Source of the DNA: an uncultured Allorhizobium sp.
Lineage (GTDB): Bacteria > Pseudomonadota > Alphaproteobacteria > Rhizobiales > Rhizobiaceae
DNA: 64,000 nt
Direction of reading: 5' to 3'
Assembly: GCA_958439205.1 (NCBI GenBank)
Contig: OY288189.1
Span: 310,001-374,000 of the forward strand
Position numbers and translations under genes: made by a program. Position 1 is the stretch's first letter. Each line of letters starts with the position of its first letter. Shown piece after piece: positions 16,763 to 26,306 of this stretch. The notes under the pieces are model-generated. The model saw nothing but the letters and a program-made list of their open reading frames with translations, had not been told where the DNA came from and ran no database searches.

Positions 16763-17164
16763 ATGCCTTATGTGATCGCCTACGCCTCTACGGCCGTTGT
16801 CTTCTTCGCTCTCGACTATCTCTGGCTGACGCGCATTGCGATCGGATTTTACCGCGAGCATATCGGCAGCCTGCTTCTGGCAACGCCCAACTTTGCGGCC
16901 GCTGGCATCTTCTACCTCTTCTACGTCATCGGGCTCGTCTACTTCGCCGTGATGCCAGCCGTCTCGGCGGGCAGCGTGCTCACCGCCATCTTCAATGGCG
17001 CCCTGCTTGGCCTACTTGCTTACGGCACCTACGACATGACCAACCTCGCCACCTTGAAGGGCTGGTCGCTGCAGGTGAGCCTTGTCGACATGGCCTGGGG
17101 CGCTTTTCTTTCGGCGACGGCCTCAGCGGCCGGCTACTATGCCGTTTCGCGCTTTACGCAGTGA
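16763..17164 (+). CDS. DUF2177 family membrane protein, 133 aa
   Basis: A small inner-membrane protein with four predicted hydrophobic spans (about residues 5-25, 45-65, 72-92 and 108-128). It contains the family motif DYLWLTRIAIGFYREHIG after the first span and DMTNLATLKGW before the third. GAGGGA lies upstream of the ATG. It follows chrR by 39 bases across a GC-rich hairpin (GGCCGGGC/GCCCGGCC near 16729-16748). DUF2177 genes recur in ECF/ChrR regulons; the function is unknown. Confidence 0.88.
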   Translation: MPYVIAYASTAVVFFALDYLWLTRIAIGFYREHIGSLLLATPNFAAAGIFYLFYVIGLVYFAVMPAVSAGSVLTAIFNGALLGLLAYGTYDMTNLATLKGWSLQVSLVDMAWGAFLSATASAAGYYAVSRFTQ

Positions 17165-17203
17165 GCGCTGGAAGGGCGTCTTCGGGCGCCCTATGTTCTC
17201 GGC

Positions 17204-18217
17204 ATGATCAAGCCGGACCTTCTTCTTCATCCGACACCCGGTGGACTTTACTGCCCGCTGGGTGATTTTTTTGTCGATCCGGTCCGTCCTGTCGACCGGG
17301 CGCTGATCACGCACGGACATTCCGACCACGCTCGCTCGGGCCATACACACGTACTCGCCACCCAACAGACCCTCGACATCATGGCGATCCGCTACGGTGA
17401 GGATTTCTGTGTAACGTCACAGAGCGCTGCCTTCGGGGAAACCATTTCGATCAATGGTGTTGCGATCCGCTTTCATCCGGCAGGCCATGTGCTTGGCTCG
17501 GCACAGATCGAGATCGAAGCACAGGGGACACGGATCGTGGTCTCCGGCGACTACAAGCGCGGCGCGGATCCGACCTGCGCGAGCTTCGAGCCGGTTCCCT
17601 GCGATGTCTTCATCACCGAGGCCACCTTCGGACTGCCGGTCTTCCACCATCCGGAGCCACGGCTGGAAATCCAGAAGCTTCTGACCTCGCTGCAGCAGTT
17701 TCCAGAGCGCAGCCATCTGATCGGGGCCTATGCGCTGGGCAAGGCACAGCGGGTGATTTCGCTCATCCGGCGCGGCGGCTACGAGAAGCCTATCTATATT
17801 CATGGCTCGATGGCGCGGCTCTGCGACTATTATACCGAGCAAGGCGTGGAGCTGGGGGATCTCAGGCCAGCCACAACAGAGGACAAGAAGTCGGGCAACT
17901 TCAAGGGCGCTGTCGTTATCGGCCCGCCGTCTGCCTTCAACGATCGCTGGGCGCGGCGCTTCGAAGATCCCCTCGCCATCTTTGCGTCCGGCTGGATGAT
18001 GGTACGCCAGAGAGCCAAGCAGCGCGGCGTGGAACTGCCGCTTGTCATTTCCGACCATTGCGACTGGCCGGAACTGCTGGACACGATCCGCGAGGTCGGG
18101 CCGCAGGAGGTGTGGGTGACGCATGGGCGGGAGGAAGCGCTGGTGCGCTGGTGCGAACTTGAGGGTATCAAGGCACGGCCGCTGCACCTTGTCGGCTATG
18201 AAGACGAGGGGGACTGA
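17204..18217 (+). CDS. Ligase-associated DNA exonuclease (metallo-beta-lactamase/beta-CASP fold)
   Basis: A 337-aa nuclease of the TIGR04122 type, encoded beside a bacterial ATP-dependent ligase. The metal site ITHGHSDHARSGH lies near residue 36, the second histidine PAGHVLGSAQIEI near 92, and SGDYK (Asp ligand) near 115. The beta-CASP part contains GAYALGKAQR near 173 and a C-terminal SDHCDW and VTHGREE, the last metal ligands. It is separated from the ligase by one base, so the two are co-translated. A role in DNA end processing is inferred from the family. Confidence 0.9.
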   Translation: MIKPDLLLHPTPGGLYCPLGDFFVDPVRPVDRALITHGHSDHARSGHTHVLATQQTLDIMAIRYGEDFCVTSQSAAFGETISINGVAIRFHPAGHVLGSAQIEIEAQGTRIVVSGDYKRGADPTCASFEPVPCDVFITEATFGLPVFHHPEPRLEIQKLLTSLQQFPERSHLIGAYALGKAQRVISLIRRGGYEKPIYIHGSMARLCDYYTEQGVELGDLRPATTEDKKSGNFKGAVVIGPPSAFNDRWARRFEDPLAIFASGWMMVRQRAKQRGVELPLVISDHCDWPELLDTIREVGPQEVWVTHGREEALVRWCELEGIKARPLHLVGYEDEGD

Positions 18218-18218
18218 G

Positions 18219-19832
18219 ATGAAGGCCTTTGCCCGCCTCCTCGATCGCCTCGTGCTGACGCCTAGCCGCAACGGCAAGCTCACGCTGCTGGTGGACTATT
18301 TCAGTAACACACCTGATCCGGATCGCGGCTATGCACTGGCCGCGCTGACCGATGGGCTCGACATCAAGGGCGTGAAGCCGGCGCTGCTGAAGGAACTGGT
18401 GCTGGAGCGTATGGATCCGATCCTGTTCCAGTATTCCTATGACTATGTCGGCGACCTTGCCGAGACCATCTCGCTGGTCTGGGAGCCTCAGGCGCTGGAA
18501 GCCGAGGACGAGCAGGATCTCGAAAGCCTGTCAAAGATCGTCGAGCGGCTGCAGCGGCTTGGGCGAAACGAGACGCGCTCCGTCATGCGCGACCTGTTTG
18601 ACAGGCTCGACACGTCAGAGCGGTTCGCGCTGATCAAGCTCGTGACCGGAGGCCTCCGGATCGGCGTCTCGGCGCGCCTCACCAAGCAGGCGCTGGCGCT
18701 CTATGGCGACAAGGATGTTGTTGACATCGAGAGCCTCTGGCACGGGCTGAAGCCTCCTTATACCGAGCTGTTCGACTGGCTCGAGAACCGGGTCGAGAAA
18801 CCTGTCTTGTCGACGCCGGCGATCTTTCATTCCGTCATGCTCTCGACGCCGATTGAAGACAGGGATCTGCCCAATCTCGATCCGAAGGATTTCGCCGCCG
18901 AATGGAAGTGGGATGGCATCCGTGTGCAGCTCTCTTGCTCCGGCGGAAAGAGCCGGCTCTATTCGCGCTCCGGCGACGATATCTCGGGGGCCTTTCCTGA
19001 CATCATCGAGGCAGCAAAGTTCGAGGGCGTGATCGACGGCGAACTGCTCGTCGGCGGCACATCGCGGACCAATGCGCCGACGCGCACCTTTTCGGATCTC
19101 CAGCAGCGGCTCAATCGCAAGACGGTGACGCCCAAGATGCTGGAGGACTATCCGGTCTTCATCCGAGCCTATGACATCCTGTTCGATGCTGAAGTGGATG
19201 TGCGCCCCGAGACCTTCCTCACACGTCGTGAACGCTTAAGCGCCCTCGTCGAGCAACAGGAGCCACGGCGGTTCGATCTCTCGCCGCTCGTATCCTTCTC
19301 CACCTGGGAAGAGCTGGAGCAGTTGCGCGCTGCCCCACCTGATCCTGTGATCGAAGGGGTGATGCTCAAGCGCCTTGACAGCAGCTATCAGGCGGGACGT
19401 GCCAAGGGGCCGTGGTTCAAGTGGAAGCGCGACCCGATGAATGCCGATGCCGTGCTGATGTATGCCCAGCGCGGGCACGGCAAACGCTCCAGCTACTATT
19501 CGGATTTCACCTTCGGGGTCTGGACGGCGATCCCCGGCGAAGGGGATGTGCTCGTGCCGGTCGGCAAGGCCTATTTCGGCTTCACCGATGAGGAGCTGGA
19601 AGTGCTTGACCGTTTCGTGCGCAACAATACGGTGGAGCGCTTCGGCCCGGTTCGCAGCCTGAGGGCAGAACCCGAGCATGGCTTTGTCGTCGAGGTGGCC
19701 TTCGAGGGGCTGGCGCGGTCGACGCGGCACAAATCCGGGATTGCGATGCGGTTTCCCCGCATCGCACGGCTCAGGCAGGACAAGCTGCCGAAGGATGCCG
19801 ATCGCCTGGAGACGCTGGTCGCGATGCTCTGA
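18219..19832 (+). CDS. ATP-dependent DNA ligase (bacterial LigC-like, exonuclease-associated)
   Basis: Seals DNA nicks using ATP during repair; 537 aa. The N-terminal helical DNA-binding domain (residues 1-190) precedes the nucleotidyltransferase core. The catalytic lysine motif EWKWDGIRVQL is near 229 and motif III/IIIa (GDDISGAFPDI, DGELLVGG) near 250-280. EGVMLKR is near 384 and WFKWKRDP near 400. An OB-fold domain completes the protein. I chose the ATG at 18219, preceded by GAGGGGG; the upstream in-frame extension overlaps the exonuclease. The helicase and phosphoesterase genes often found with this pair are not adjacent. Confidence 0.92.
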   Translation: MKAFARLLDRLVLTPSRNGKLTLLVDYFSNTPDPDRGYALAALTDGLDIKGVKPALLKELVLERMDPILFQYSYDYVGDLAETISLVWEPQALEAEDEQDLESLSKIVERLQRLGRNETRSVMRDLFDRLDTSERFALIKLVTGGLRIGVSARLTKQALALYGDKDVVDIESLWHGLKPPYTELFDWLENRVEKPVLSTPAIFHSVMLSTPIEDRDLPNLDPKDFAAEWKWDGIRVQLSCSGGKSRLYSRSGDDISGAFPDIIEAAKFEGVIDGELLVGGTSRTNAPTRTFSDLQQRLNRKTVTPKMLEDYPVFIRAYDILFDAEVDVRPETFLTRRERLSALVEQQEPRRFDLSPLVSFSTWEELEQLRAAPPDPVIEGVMLKRLDSSYQAGRAKGPWFKWKRDPMNADAVLMYAQRGHGKRSSYYSDFTFGVWTAIPGEGDVLVPVGKAYFGFTDEELEVLDRFVRNNTVERFGPVRSLRAEPEHGFVVEVAFEGLARSTRHKSGIAMRFPRIARLRQDKLPKDADRLETLVAML

Positions 19833-19852
19833 CGGCTAGCGTGTTTCCAGGA

Positions 19853-21346
19853 TTAGCGGGTGGTTAGGCAGCGGGAGACGCTGTCCTGCCAACCGGCAAT
19901 CGCGGCTTCCCGTTCGGTTACATCCATGCCCGGCTCGAAACGGCAATCCCGCTTCCAGGTCGCGGCAAAGCCCTTCTGGTCGGGCCAGAGGCCAGCACGG
20001 GAGCCGGCAAGCCAGGCGGCGCCGAGGACGGTGGTTTCGAGAACAACGGGACGATCGACGGGGGCAGCGAGGATGTCGGCCAGCCGCTGCATCGTCCAGT
20101 CGGAGGCCACCATGCCGCCATCGACGCGGAGCACCGTCTTCGATGCGCTGCCGTTCCAGTCCTTCTTCATGGCCTCCAGGAGATCATGGGTCTGGTAGGC
20201 GACGCTTTCGAGTACGGCGCGGGCGAATTCGGCTGGACCCGTTCCACGGGTCAGGCCGAAGATCGCGCCACGGGCATCGGCATCCCAATGGGGCGCGCCG
20301 AGGCCAGTGAAGGCAGGGACCAGATAGACGCGCTGATGCGGGTCGGCCTTGCTGGCGAGCGCATCCGTTTCCGAAGCGACCTTGACGAAGCCCATCTGGT
20401 CGCGGAGCCACTGGACGGCGGCACCGGCGATGAAGATCGAGCCTTCGAGGGCGTAGGTTGTTTCGCCATTCATGCGATAGGCGATGGTGGTGAGCAGGCG
20501 GTTGGACGAGGCGACGCGATCGCGGCCGGTGTTGAGAAGCGCGAAGCAGCCCGTGCCATAGGTCGATTTCATCATGCCCGGCTCGAAGCAGGCATTGCCG
20601 ATGACGGCCGCCTGCTGGTCGCCGGCAACGCCGAGGATCGGGATTGCGGCGCCGAGAACGGCAGCATCCGTGATGCCGAAGTCGTCGGCACAATCCTTGA
20701 CCTCCGGCAGCATGGCGCGCGGGATCTCGAGGATCGACAGGAGTTCGTCATCGAAGCTGTTGGCGCTGATGTCATAGATCAGGGTGCGCGAGGCATTGGT
20801 CGCGTCGGTGGCGTGGACCTTGCCCCCGGTCAGCTTGTAGATGAGCCAGCTATCGACCGTGCCGAAGCAGATATCGCCGTTTTCCGCGCGCGCCTTCAGC
20901 CCGTCGACGTTCTTCAGAAGCCAGGACAGCTTGGTGCCGGAGAAATAGGGATCGAGCAGCAGACCGGTCTTTTCTGTAAAGAGCGGCTCCAGGCCCTTAT
21001 GCTTGAGCTCGTCGCAGAAGCGCGCGGTGCGGCGATCCTGCCAGACGATGGCGCGGTGAACCGGCTGGCCGGTCTCGCGGTCCCAGACGACGACGGTTTC
21101 GCGCTGATTGGTGATGCCGATCGCGGTCACATCGGTGATTTTGATCTTGGCGGCCGCGACCGCCTTTTCGATGGTCGCAAGCACAGTCTGCCAGATCTCG
21201 TCCGCATCATGCTCAACCCATCCGGAATCCGGGAAATGCTGGGTGAACTCCTGCTGGGCGACGCCGACGATATGCATCTCGTGATCGAAGATCATCGAGC
21301 GGGTCGAGGTCGTTCCTTGGTCGATGGCCAGAATGTAACCGCTCAT
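19853..21346 (-). CDS. glpK: Glycerol kinase
   Basis: Phosphorylates glycerol to glycerol 3-phosphate in the cytosol, trapping it after uptake. The 497-aa FGGY kinase opens with [16 protein letters not shown] (residues 5-20, phosphate loop). The signature [15 protein letters not shown] is near 85, the first FGGY pattern [13 protein letters not shown] near 137, and the second [15 protein letters not shown] near 310. Last gene of the glp operon, separated from glpV by 81 bases containing a strong hairpin. The ATG at 21346 follows GGAG. It converges with the ligase gene 20 bases away. Confidence 0.95.
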   Translation of the reverse strand: MSGYILAIDQGTTSTRSMIFDHEMHIVGVAQQEFTQHFPDSGWVEHDADEIWQTVLATIEKAVAAAKIKITDVTAIGITNQRETVVVWDRETGQPVHRAIVWQDRRTARFCDELKHKGLEPLFTEKTGLLLDPYFSGTKLSWLLKNVDGLKARAENGDICFGTVDSWLIYKLTGGKVHATDATNASRTLIYDISANSFDDELLSILEIPRAMLPEVKDCADDFGITDAAVLGAAIPILGVAGDQQAAVIGNACFEPGMMKSTYGTGCFALLNTGRDRVASSNRLLTTIAYRMNGETTYALEGSIFIAGAAVQWLRDQMGFVKVASETDALASKADPHQRVYLVPAFTGLGAPHWDADARGAIFGLTRGTGPAEFARAVLESVAYQTHDLLEAMKKDWNGSASKTVLRVDGGMVASDWTMQRLADILAAPVDRPVVLETTVLGAAWLAGSRAGLWPDQKGFAATWKRDCRFEPGMDVTEREAAIAGWQDSVSRCLTTR

Positions 21347-21372
21347 CAGGCGCAAACTCCTTAATTGAAGAA

Positions 21373-21397
21373 GCCGGGGCGTAGATTTCGCCCCGGC
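21373..21397 (-). promoter_or_regulatory. Intercistronic hairpin between glpV and glpK
   Basis: A 9-bp perfect stem, GCCGGGGCG (21373-21381) with CGCCCCGGC (21389-21397), lies between the binding-protein gene and glpK. On the minus strand it is followed by TTCTTCAATT, too poor in T to be a strong terminator. It more likely protects the upstream glpV message or gives partial termination. Confidence 0.6.
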
Positions 21398-21427
21398 GGT
21401 TGTCAATGGATCAGAATACTGACCGGA

Positions 21428-23149
21428 TCACTTCTGCCAGCTCTTGACCAGTTCGTCGTAGTTGACGGTGATCGGCTGTTCCTTCTCGTTCTCGATCTTC
21501 AGCTGCGGAGCGAGATTGCCCTTGGCAACGGCATCGGCGTTCCACTCTTCGAGGGTCTTTTCCTCGGCAAGCTTCGGACCGATATCGCCCTGGACGCCAG
21601 CGCGTTCGAGACGCTCAAGGACCTTTTCCTGCTCAGCGCAGAGCGAGTCCATGGCTTCCTGCGCAGTCTTTGCACCGGAAGAAGCGTCACCGATTGCCTG
21701 CCACCAGAGCTGAGCCAGCTTCGGATAGTCAGGAACGTTGGTGCCGGTCGGCGACCACTGCAGGCGAGCCGGCGAGCGGTAGAATTCGACCAGACCGCCG
21801 AGCTTCGGAGCGCGATCGGTGAAGGACTGGTGATCGAGGGTCGACTGACGGATGAAGGTCAGGCCGACATGGCTCTTCTTCACGTCAACCGTCTTCGAGG
21901 TGACGAACTGTGCGTAGAGCCAGGCGGCCTTCGCGCGGTCTTCCGGGGTGGACTTCATCAGCGTCCAGGAACCTGCGTCCTGATAGCCGAGCTTCATGCC
22001 GTCCTTCCAGTAGACGCCATGCGGGCTCGGAGCAAACCGCCACTTCGGCGTGCCGTCCTCATTCACGACCGGCAGGCCTTCCTTGACGAAGTCGGCGGTG
22101 AAGGCGGTGTAGGTGAACATCTGCTGGGCGACTTCACCCTGCGACGGCACCGGACCGGATTCCGAGAAGGTCATGCCCTGAGCAGCCGGAGGGGCGTACT
22201 TCGTCATCCATTCGAGATACTTCTCGATGGCATAGACGGAGGCAGGGCCGTTGGTGTCACCGCCGCGGGCGACGCAAGAGCCGACCGGACGCGAGTTTTC
22301 GTCGACCTTGATGCCCCATTCGTCAACCGGGTTGCCGTTCGGGATGCCCTTGTCGCCGTTGCCGGCCATGGAAAGCCAGGCGTCGGTGAAGCGCCAGCCG
22401 AGCGACGGGTCCTTCTTGCCGTAGTCCATGTGGCCGAAGACCTTCTTGCCGTCGATTTCTCGACCGGTGAAGAATTCAGCGATGTCCTCGTAAGCCGACC
22501 AGTTGACCGGAACGCCGAGATCGTAGCCGTACTTCGCCTTGAAGTCGGTCTTGTTCTTCTCGTCGTTGAACCAGTCGTAGCGGAAGAAGTAGAGGTTGGC
22601 GAACTGCTGGGTCGGCAGCTGGTAGAGCTTGCCATCCGGAGCGGTCGTGAAAGACTTGCCGATGAAGTCATCGATGTCGAGGGTCGGGCTGGTGACGTCC
22701 TTGCCTTCGTTCGCCATCCAGTCGGTCAGGTTGCGGACCTGCTGGTAGCGCCAGTGGGTGCCGATGAGGTCGGAGTCGTTGATGTAGGCGTCGTAGATGT
22801 TCTCGCCCGACTGCATCTGCGTCTGCAGCTTTTCAACGACGTCACCTTCACCGATCAGGTCATGGGTGATCTTGATGCCGGTGATGGCGGTGAAGGCCGG
22901 AGCGAGGACCTTCGATTCATATTCATGCGTGGTGATGGTTTCGGAGACGACCTTGATCTCCATGCCGGAGAAAGGCTTCGCAGCGTCGATGAACCACTGC
23001 ATTTCGGCTTCCTGCGTGGCACGATCGAGTGCCGACATGTCGCCGACCTCGGCGTCCAGGAACTTCTTCGCCGCTTCCATGTCGGCGAATGCGACACCCG
23101 TCATTGCCAGAAGCATGGCGGCCGTCGTCGTCAAAAGGTGCTTTCGCAT
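21428..23149 (-). CDS. glpV: Glycerol ABC transporter, periplasmic binding protein
   Basis: Extracytoplasmic solute-binding protein of the GlpSTPQV glycerol importer characterised in Rhizobium leguminosarum. The 573-aa precursor has a clean Sec signal peptide ending VAFA (residue 22). Its length is greater than usual for family 1 binding proteins, as in other GlpV. Tryptophan- and tyrosine-rich segments around 170-260 and 460-490 are typical ligand-pocket regions. The ATG at 23149 follows GGGAGG. It sits between glpU and glpK in the operon. Confidence 0.92.
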   Translation of the reverse strand: MRKHLLTTTAAMLLAMTGVAFADMEAAKKFLDAEVGDMSALDRATQEAEMQWFIDAAKPFSGMEIKVVSETITTHEYESKVLAPAFTAITGIKITHDLIGEGDVVEKLQTQMQSGENIYDAYINDSDLIGTHWRYQQVRNLTDWMANEGKDVTSPTLDIDDFIGKSFTTAPDGKLYQLPTQQFANLYFFRYDWFNDEKNKTDFKAKYGYDLGVPVNWSAYEDIAEFFTGREIDGKKVFGHMDYGKKDPSLGWRFTDAWLSMAGNGDKGIPNGNPVDEWGIKVDENSRPVGSCVARGGDTNGPASVYAIEKYLEWMTKYAPPAAQGMTFSESGPVPSQGEVAQQMFTYTAFTADFVKEGLPVVNEDGTPKWRFAPSPHGVYWKDGMKLGYQDAGSWTLMKSTPEDRAKAAWLYAQFVTSKTVDVKKSHVGLTFIRQSTLDHQSFTDRAPKLGGLVEFYRSPARLQWSPTGTNVPDYPKLAQLWWQAIGDASSGAKTAQEAMDSLCAEQEKVLERLERAGVQGDIGPKLAEEKTLEEWNADAVAKGNLAPQLKIENEKEQPITVNYDELVKSWQK

Positions 23150-23232
23150 AGTTTCCTCCCTAAGGTTGCGAATGCGTTCAGTTTGCAGTCCCGAGGATGG
23201 CGACCTCCCGCCGCCATCCATCTTGTCTTGCC

Positions 23233-23514
23233 CTAGACGAAGCGGAAGACGCCGATGGCGTAGACCACGGACAGGGCGAGAGCCCACCACAGGTTCGGTC
23301 CAACGAGACCGAGCCAAGCGAGATTGATGAAAGCCGATCCAAGCAGCGACACGAAAAGGCGGTCACCACGGGTCGTCTCGAAGCGCAGAATGCCGGTTCG
23401 CGGATTGCCGCCCGGGGACAGATATTCCCAGACTGCCATCGACAGGATCAGGCTGAAGATCACGACGAAGAATATGGCCGTCGGCGTCGTCCAGGCCATC
23501 CATGTAAAGTCCAT
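23233..23514 (-). CDS. glpU: GlpU, DUF2160 small membrane protein
   Basis: A 93-aa inner-membrane protein with three hydrophobic segments (about residues 5-25, 45-65 and 70-90) and an arginine-rich loop GNPRTGILRFETTRGDRLFVS between the first two. DUF2160 proteins occur only beside this type of glycerol transporter, and the gene lies between permease glpQ and binding protein glpV. It may be an accessory membrane subunit; its action is unknown. GGAGG precedes the ATG at 23514. Confidence 0.88.
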   Translation of the reverse strand: MDFTWMAWTTPTAIFFVVIFSLILSMAVWEYLSPGGNPRTGILRFETTRGDRLFVSLLGSAFINLAWLGLVGPNLWWALALSVVYAIGVFRFV

Positions 23515-23524
23515 TTGAACCTCC

Positions 23525-24343
23525 TCAGACGCGGCCCAGGGCAAAGCCCTTGGCGATGTAGTTGCGGACGAAATAGATCACGAGCGCTCCGGGTATGATC
23601 GTCAGCACGCCGGCTGCGGCCAGCACGCCCCAATCCATGCCGGAAGCAGAAACCGTACGCGTCATGATGGCGGCGATCGGCTTGGCATCCGTCGTCGTCA
23701 GAGTACGGGCAATCAGAAGCTCGACCCAGGAGAACATGAAGCAGAAGAAGGCGGCGACACCGATGCCGGATGCGATCAGCGGCATGAAGATCTTCACGAA
23801 AAACTTCGGGAAGGAATAGCCGTCGATATAGGCCGTCTCGTCGATCTCCTTCGGCACGCCCGACATGAAGCCTTCCAGGATCCAGACAGCCAGCGGCACG
23901 TTGAACAGGCAGTGTGCGATGGCGACTGCGATATGCGTGTCGATCAGGCCGAAGGCAGAGTACAGCTGGAAGAAGGGCAGTGCGAAAACGGCCGGCGGCG
24001 CCATGCGATTGGTCAGCAGCCAGAAGAACAGATGCTTGTCACCCAAGAAGCGATACCGCGAGAAGGCATAGGCTGCCGGCAGGGCGACGGCGACTGCGAT
24101 CACGGTGTTCATGCACACATAGATGATCGAGTTGATGTAGCCCTTGTACCACGACGGATCGGTGAAGATCACAGCGTAGTTGGCAAGTGTCGGGTTGACG
24201 GGCCAGAGCGAGAAGGCACCCGTGATCTCTGCATTCGTCTTGAAGCTCATGTTGACGAGCCAATAGATCGGCAGGAGCAGAAAGATGATGTAGATCGTCG
24301 GAACCAGAAAGCCGAAGCCGGTGCGGTTGTCAGTGCTTTTCAT
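23525..24343 (-). CDS. glpQ: Glycerol ABC transporter, inner-membrane permease GlpQ
   Basis: A MalG-like permease of 272 aa with six predicted membrane spans. The cytoplasmic EAA loop EGFMSGVPKEIDETAYIDGYSF (near 155-176), which docks the ATPases, is clear. GGGAGA precedes the ATG at 24343. It lies 11 bases downstream of glpP, so the two permeases are co-expressed and should form a heterodimer. Confidence 0.93.
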   Translation of the reverse strand: MKSTDNRTGFGFLVPTIYIIFLLLPIYWLVNMSFKTNAEITGAFSLWPVNPTLANYAVIFTDPSWYKGYINSIIYVCMNTVIAVAVALPAAYAFSRYRFLGDKHLFFWLLTNRMAPPAVFALPFFQLYSAFGLIDTHIAVAIAHCLFNVPLAVWILEGFMSGVPKEIDETAYIDGYSFPKFFVKIFMPLIASGIGVAAFFCFMFSWVELLIARTLTTTDAKPIAAIMTRTVSASGMDWGVLAAAGVLTIIPGALVIYFVRNYIAKGFALGRV

Positions 24344-24354
24344 CGGTATCTCCC

Positions 24355-25221
24355 TCAGCCCTTCGCGTCACTGTTGGTCATGACGGTGTAGAAAACCCAG
24401 GACAGCGCGAGGATGATCAGGAAGTAGATGATCGACATCGCAGCCGCCGGACCAAGGTCGAACTGGCCAACCGCCATCTTGACGAGGTCGATGGACAGGA
24501 AGGTGGTCGAATTGCCCGGGCCGCCGCCTGTCAGGACGAAGGGCTCGGTGTAGATCATGAAGCTATCCATGAAGCGCAGCAGCACGGCGATCAGAAGCAC
24601 GCGCTTCATCTTCGGCAGCTGAATGAAGCGGAACACGGACCAGCGCGATGCGCCGTCGATCTTGGCTGCCTGGTAATAGGCATCCGGGATCGAGACGAGA
24701 CCGGCATAGCAGAGCAGCACGACAAGGCTCGTCCAGTGCCAGACATCCATCACGATGATGGTGACCCAGGCGTGGATCGGGTTCTGCGTGTAATTATAGT
24801 CGAAGCCAATGGCGTTCAGCGAATAGCCGAGAAGACCGATGTCGACGCGACCGAAAACCTGCCAGATGGTGCCGACGACATTCCACGGAATGAGCAGCGG
24901 CAGCGCCATCAAAACGAGGCAGACCGGAACGCCTAGTCCGGTTTTCGGCATGTTGAGCGCGATGAAGATGCCAAGCGGCACCTGGATCGCCAGAATGATC
25001 ATGGAGAAGATCAGGTTGCGTCCGAGCGCATCCCAGAAGCGATCGGACGAGAGGATATCGGTGAACCAGTCGGTGCCGGCCCAGAAGAACTGATTGTTGC
25101 CGAAGGTGTCCTGGACGGAATAGTTCACCACGGTCATCAGCGGAATGACGGCCGAGAAGGCAACCAGCACCAGAACCGGAATGACCATGAACCAGGCTTT
25201 GTTGTTCCAAGTCTTTTCCAT
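24355..25221 (-). CDS. glpP: Glycerol ABC transporter, inner-membrane permease GlpP
   Basis: A MalF-like permease of 288 aa with six predicted membrane spans and an EAA loop (SIPDAYYQAAKIDGASRWSVF, near 178-198). It starts 3 bases after the glpT stop, with its GGAGG ribosome binding site inside the glpT end. It forms the translocation pore with GlpQ. Confidence 0.93.
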   Translation of the reverse strand: MEKTWNNKAWFMVIPVLVLVAFSAVIPLMTVVNYSVQDTFGNNQFFWAGTDWFTDILSSDRFWDALGRNLIFSMIILAIQVPLGIFIALNMPKTGLGVPVCLVLMALPLLIPWNVVGTIWQVFGRVDIGLLGYSLNAIGFDYNYTQNPIHAWVTIIVMDVWHWTSLVVLLCYAGLVSIPDAYYQAAKIDGASRWSVFRFIQLPKMKRVLLIAVLLRFMDSFMIYTEPFVLTGGGPGNSTTFLSIDLVKMAVGQFDLGPAAAMSIIYFLIILALSWVFYTVMTNSDAKG

Positions 25222-25224
25222 GGT

Positions 25225-26295
25225 TCAGCCCTCCATTCCAACGCGCCAGGAATCGGCGAAGATGCCGACGCCCTCGGGGACGAATGTTACCTTCGGATCG
25301 GCGGGGATATCCGCATCCTCGGGGATGACGATCGACAGCGGGTTGCCGGCAAACTGCGCACGCACGATCTTCTGACGGCCGATATCCTCGACCTTGGCGA
25401 CGGTCACGGGCATGCCTTCGCGTCCGAGACGCAGGAATTCGGGGCGGATGCCGAGCTCGATCTTGCTCTGTCCTGAGAGCTTGGGCGTTCCCGGCAGGTT
25501 CACCGTCTGGTCGCCAACGATCGCGGTTGCGCCATTCACCTTCACCGGCATGACATTCATGCCCGGCGAGCCGATGAAATAGCCGACAAAGGTGTGGCTC
25601 GGACGCTCGAAAAGTTCGGCCGGCGTTCCGATCTGGACGATCTGGCCGTCATACATGACGACGACCTTATCGGCGAAGGTGAGCGCTTCGGTTTGGTCAT
25701 GGGTGACGTAAACCATGGTGAAGCCGGACTGGCGGTGCAAACGCTTCAGCTGCGAGCGCAGCACCCACTTCATATGCGGGTCGATCACCGTCAGCGGCTC
25801 ATCGAAAAGGATCGCGTTGACATCCGAGCGCACGAGGCCGCGACCAAGGGAGATCTTCTGCTTCTGGTCCGCCGTCAGGCCTTGCGCCTGCTTGCGGGCC
25901 ATAGGCTGCAGGTCGATCATGTCGAGGATCTCGTTGACCCGCTTGTTGACCTGATCTTCCGGCACATGCCGATTGCGCAAGGGGAAGGCCAGGTTGTCGT
26001 AGACGCTCATGGTGTCGTAGACGACCGGGAACTGGAAGACCTGGGCGATGTTGCGGGCAGCCGTCGGCAGGTTGGTGACGTCAACGCCGTCGAATTCGAT
26101 CCGGCCATCCGAGGGATGGATCAGGCCCGAGATGATGTTGAGCAGCGTGGTCTTGCCGCAGCCCGAGGGACCGAGCAACGCATAGGCGCCGCCATCATCC
26201 CATTCGTGATGGACTTCCTTCAGGGCATAGTCGCCGGCTGCGCGGGCGGCCGGGGTGTAGGCGTGACGGATATGGTCGAGGTTGATGCGTGCCAT
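25225..26295 (-). CDS. glpT: Glycerol ABC transporter, ATP-binding protein GlpT
   Basis: A MalK-like ATPase of 356 aa. Walker A GPSGCGKTT is near residue 38, the Q loop QVFQFPVVYDTMSVYDN near 85, and Walker B AILFDEPL near 161. The signature region before Walker B reads LTADQKQKISLGRGLV, a degenerate form of LSGGQ. A C-terminal regulatory (TOBE) domain follows from about 240. I chose the ATG at 26295 after GAGGAACGTC rather than the in-frame upstream start. With GlpS it provides two different ATPase subunits; the degenerate signature suggests the two composite ATP sites are unequal. Confidence 0.92.
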   Translation of the reverse strand: MARINLDHIRHAYTPAARAAGDYALKEVHHEWDDGGAYALLGPSGCGKTTLLNIISGLIHPSDGRIEFDGVDVTNLPTAARNIAQVFQFPVVYDTMSVYDNLAFPLRNRHVPEDQVNKRVNEILDMIDLQPMARKQAQGLTADQKQKISLGRGLVRSDVNAILFDEPLTVIDPHMKWVLRSQLKRLHRQSGFTMVYVTHDQTEALTFADKVVVMYDGQIVQIGTPAELFERPSHTFVGYFIGSPGMNVMPVKVNGATAIVGDQTVNLPGTPKLSGQSKIELGIRPEFLRLGREGMPVTVAKVEDIGRQKIVRAQFAGNPLSIVIPEDADIPADPKVTFVPEGVGIFADSWRVGMEG

Positions 26296-26306
26296 GACGT
26301 TCCTCC

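Noticed and set aside
21365..23236. 623-codon plus-strand open frame opposite glpV
   Set aside because: The minus strand encodes a binding protein with signal peptide and ribosome binding site in a complete glp operon; the plus-strand reading is a shadow.
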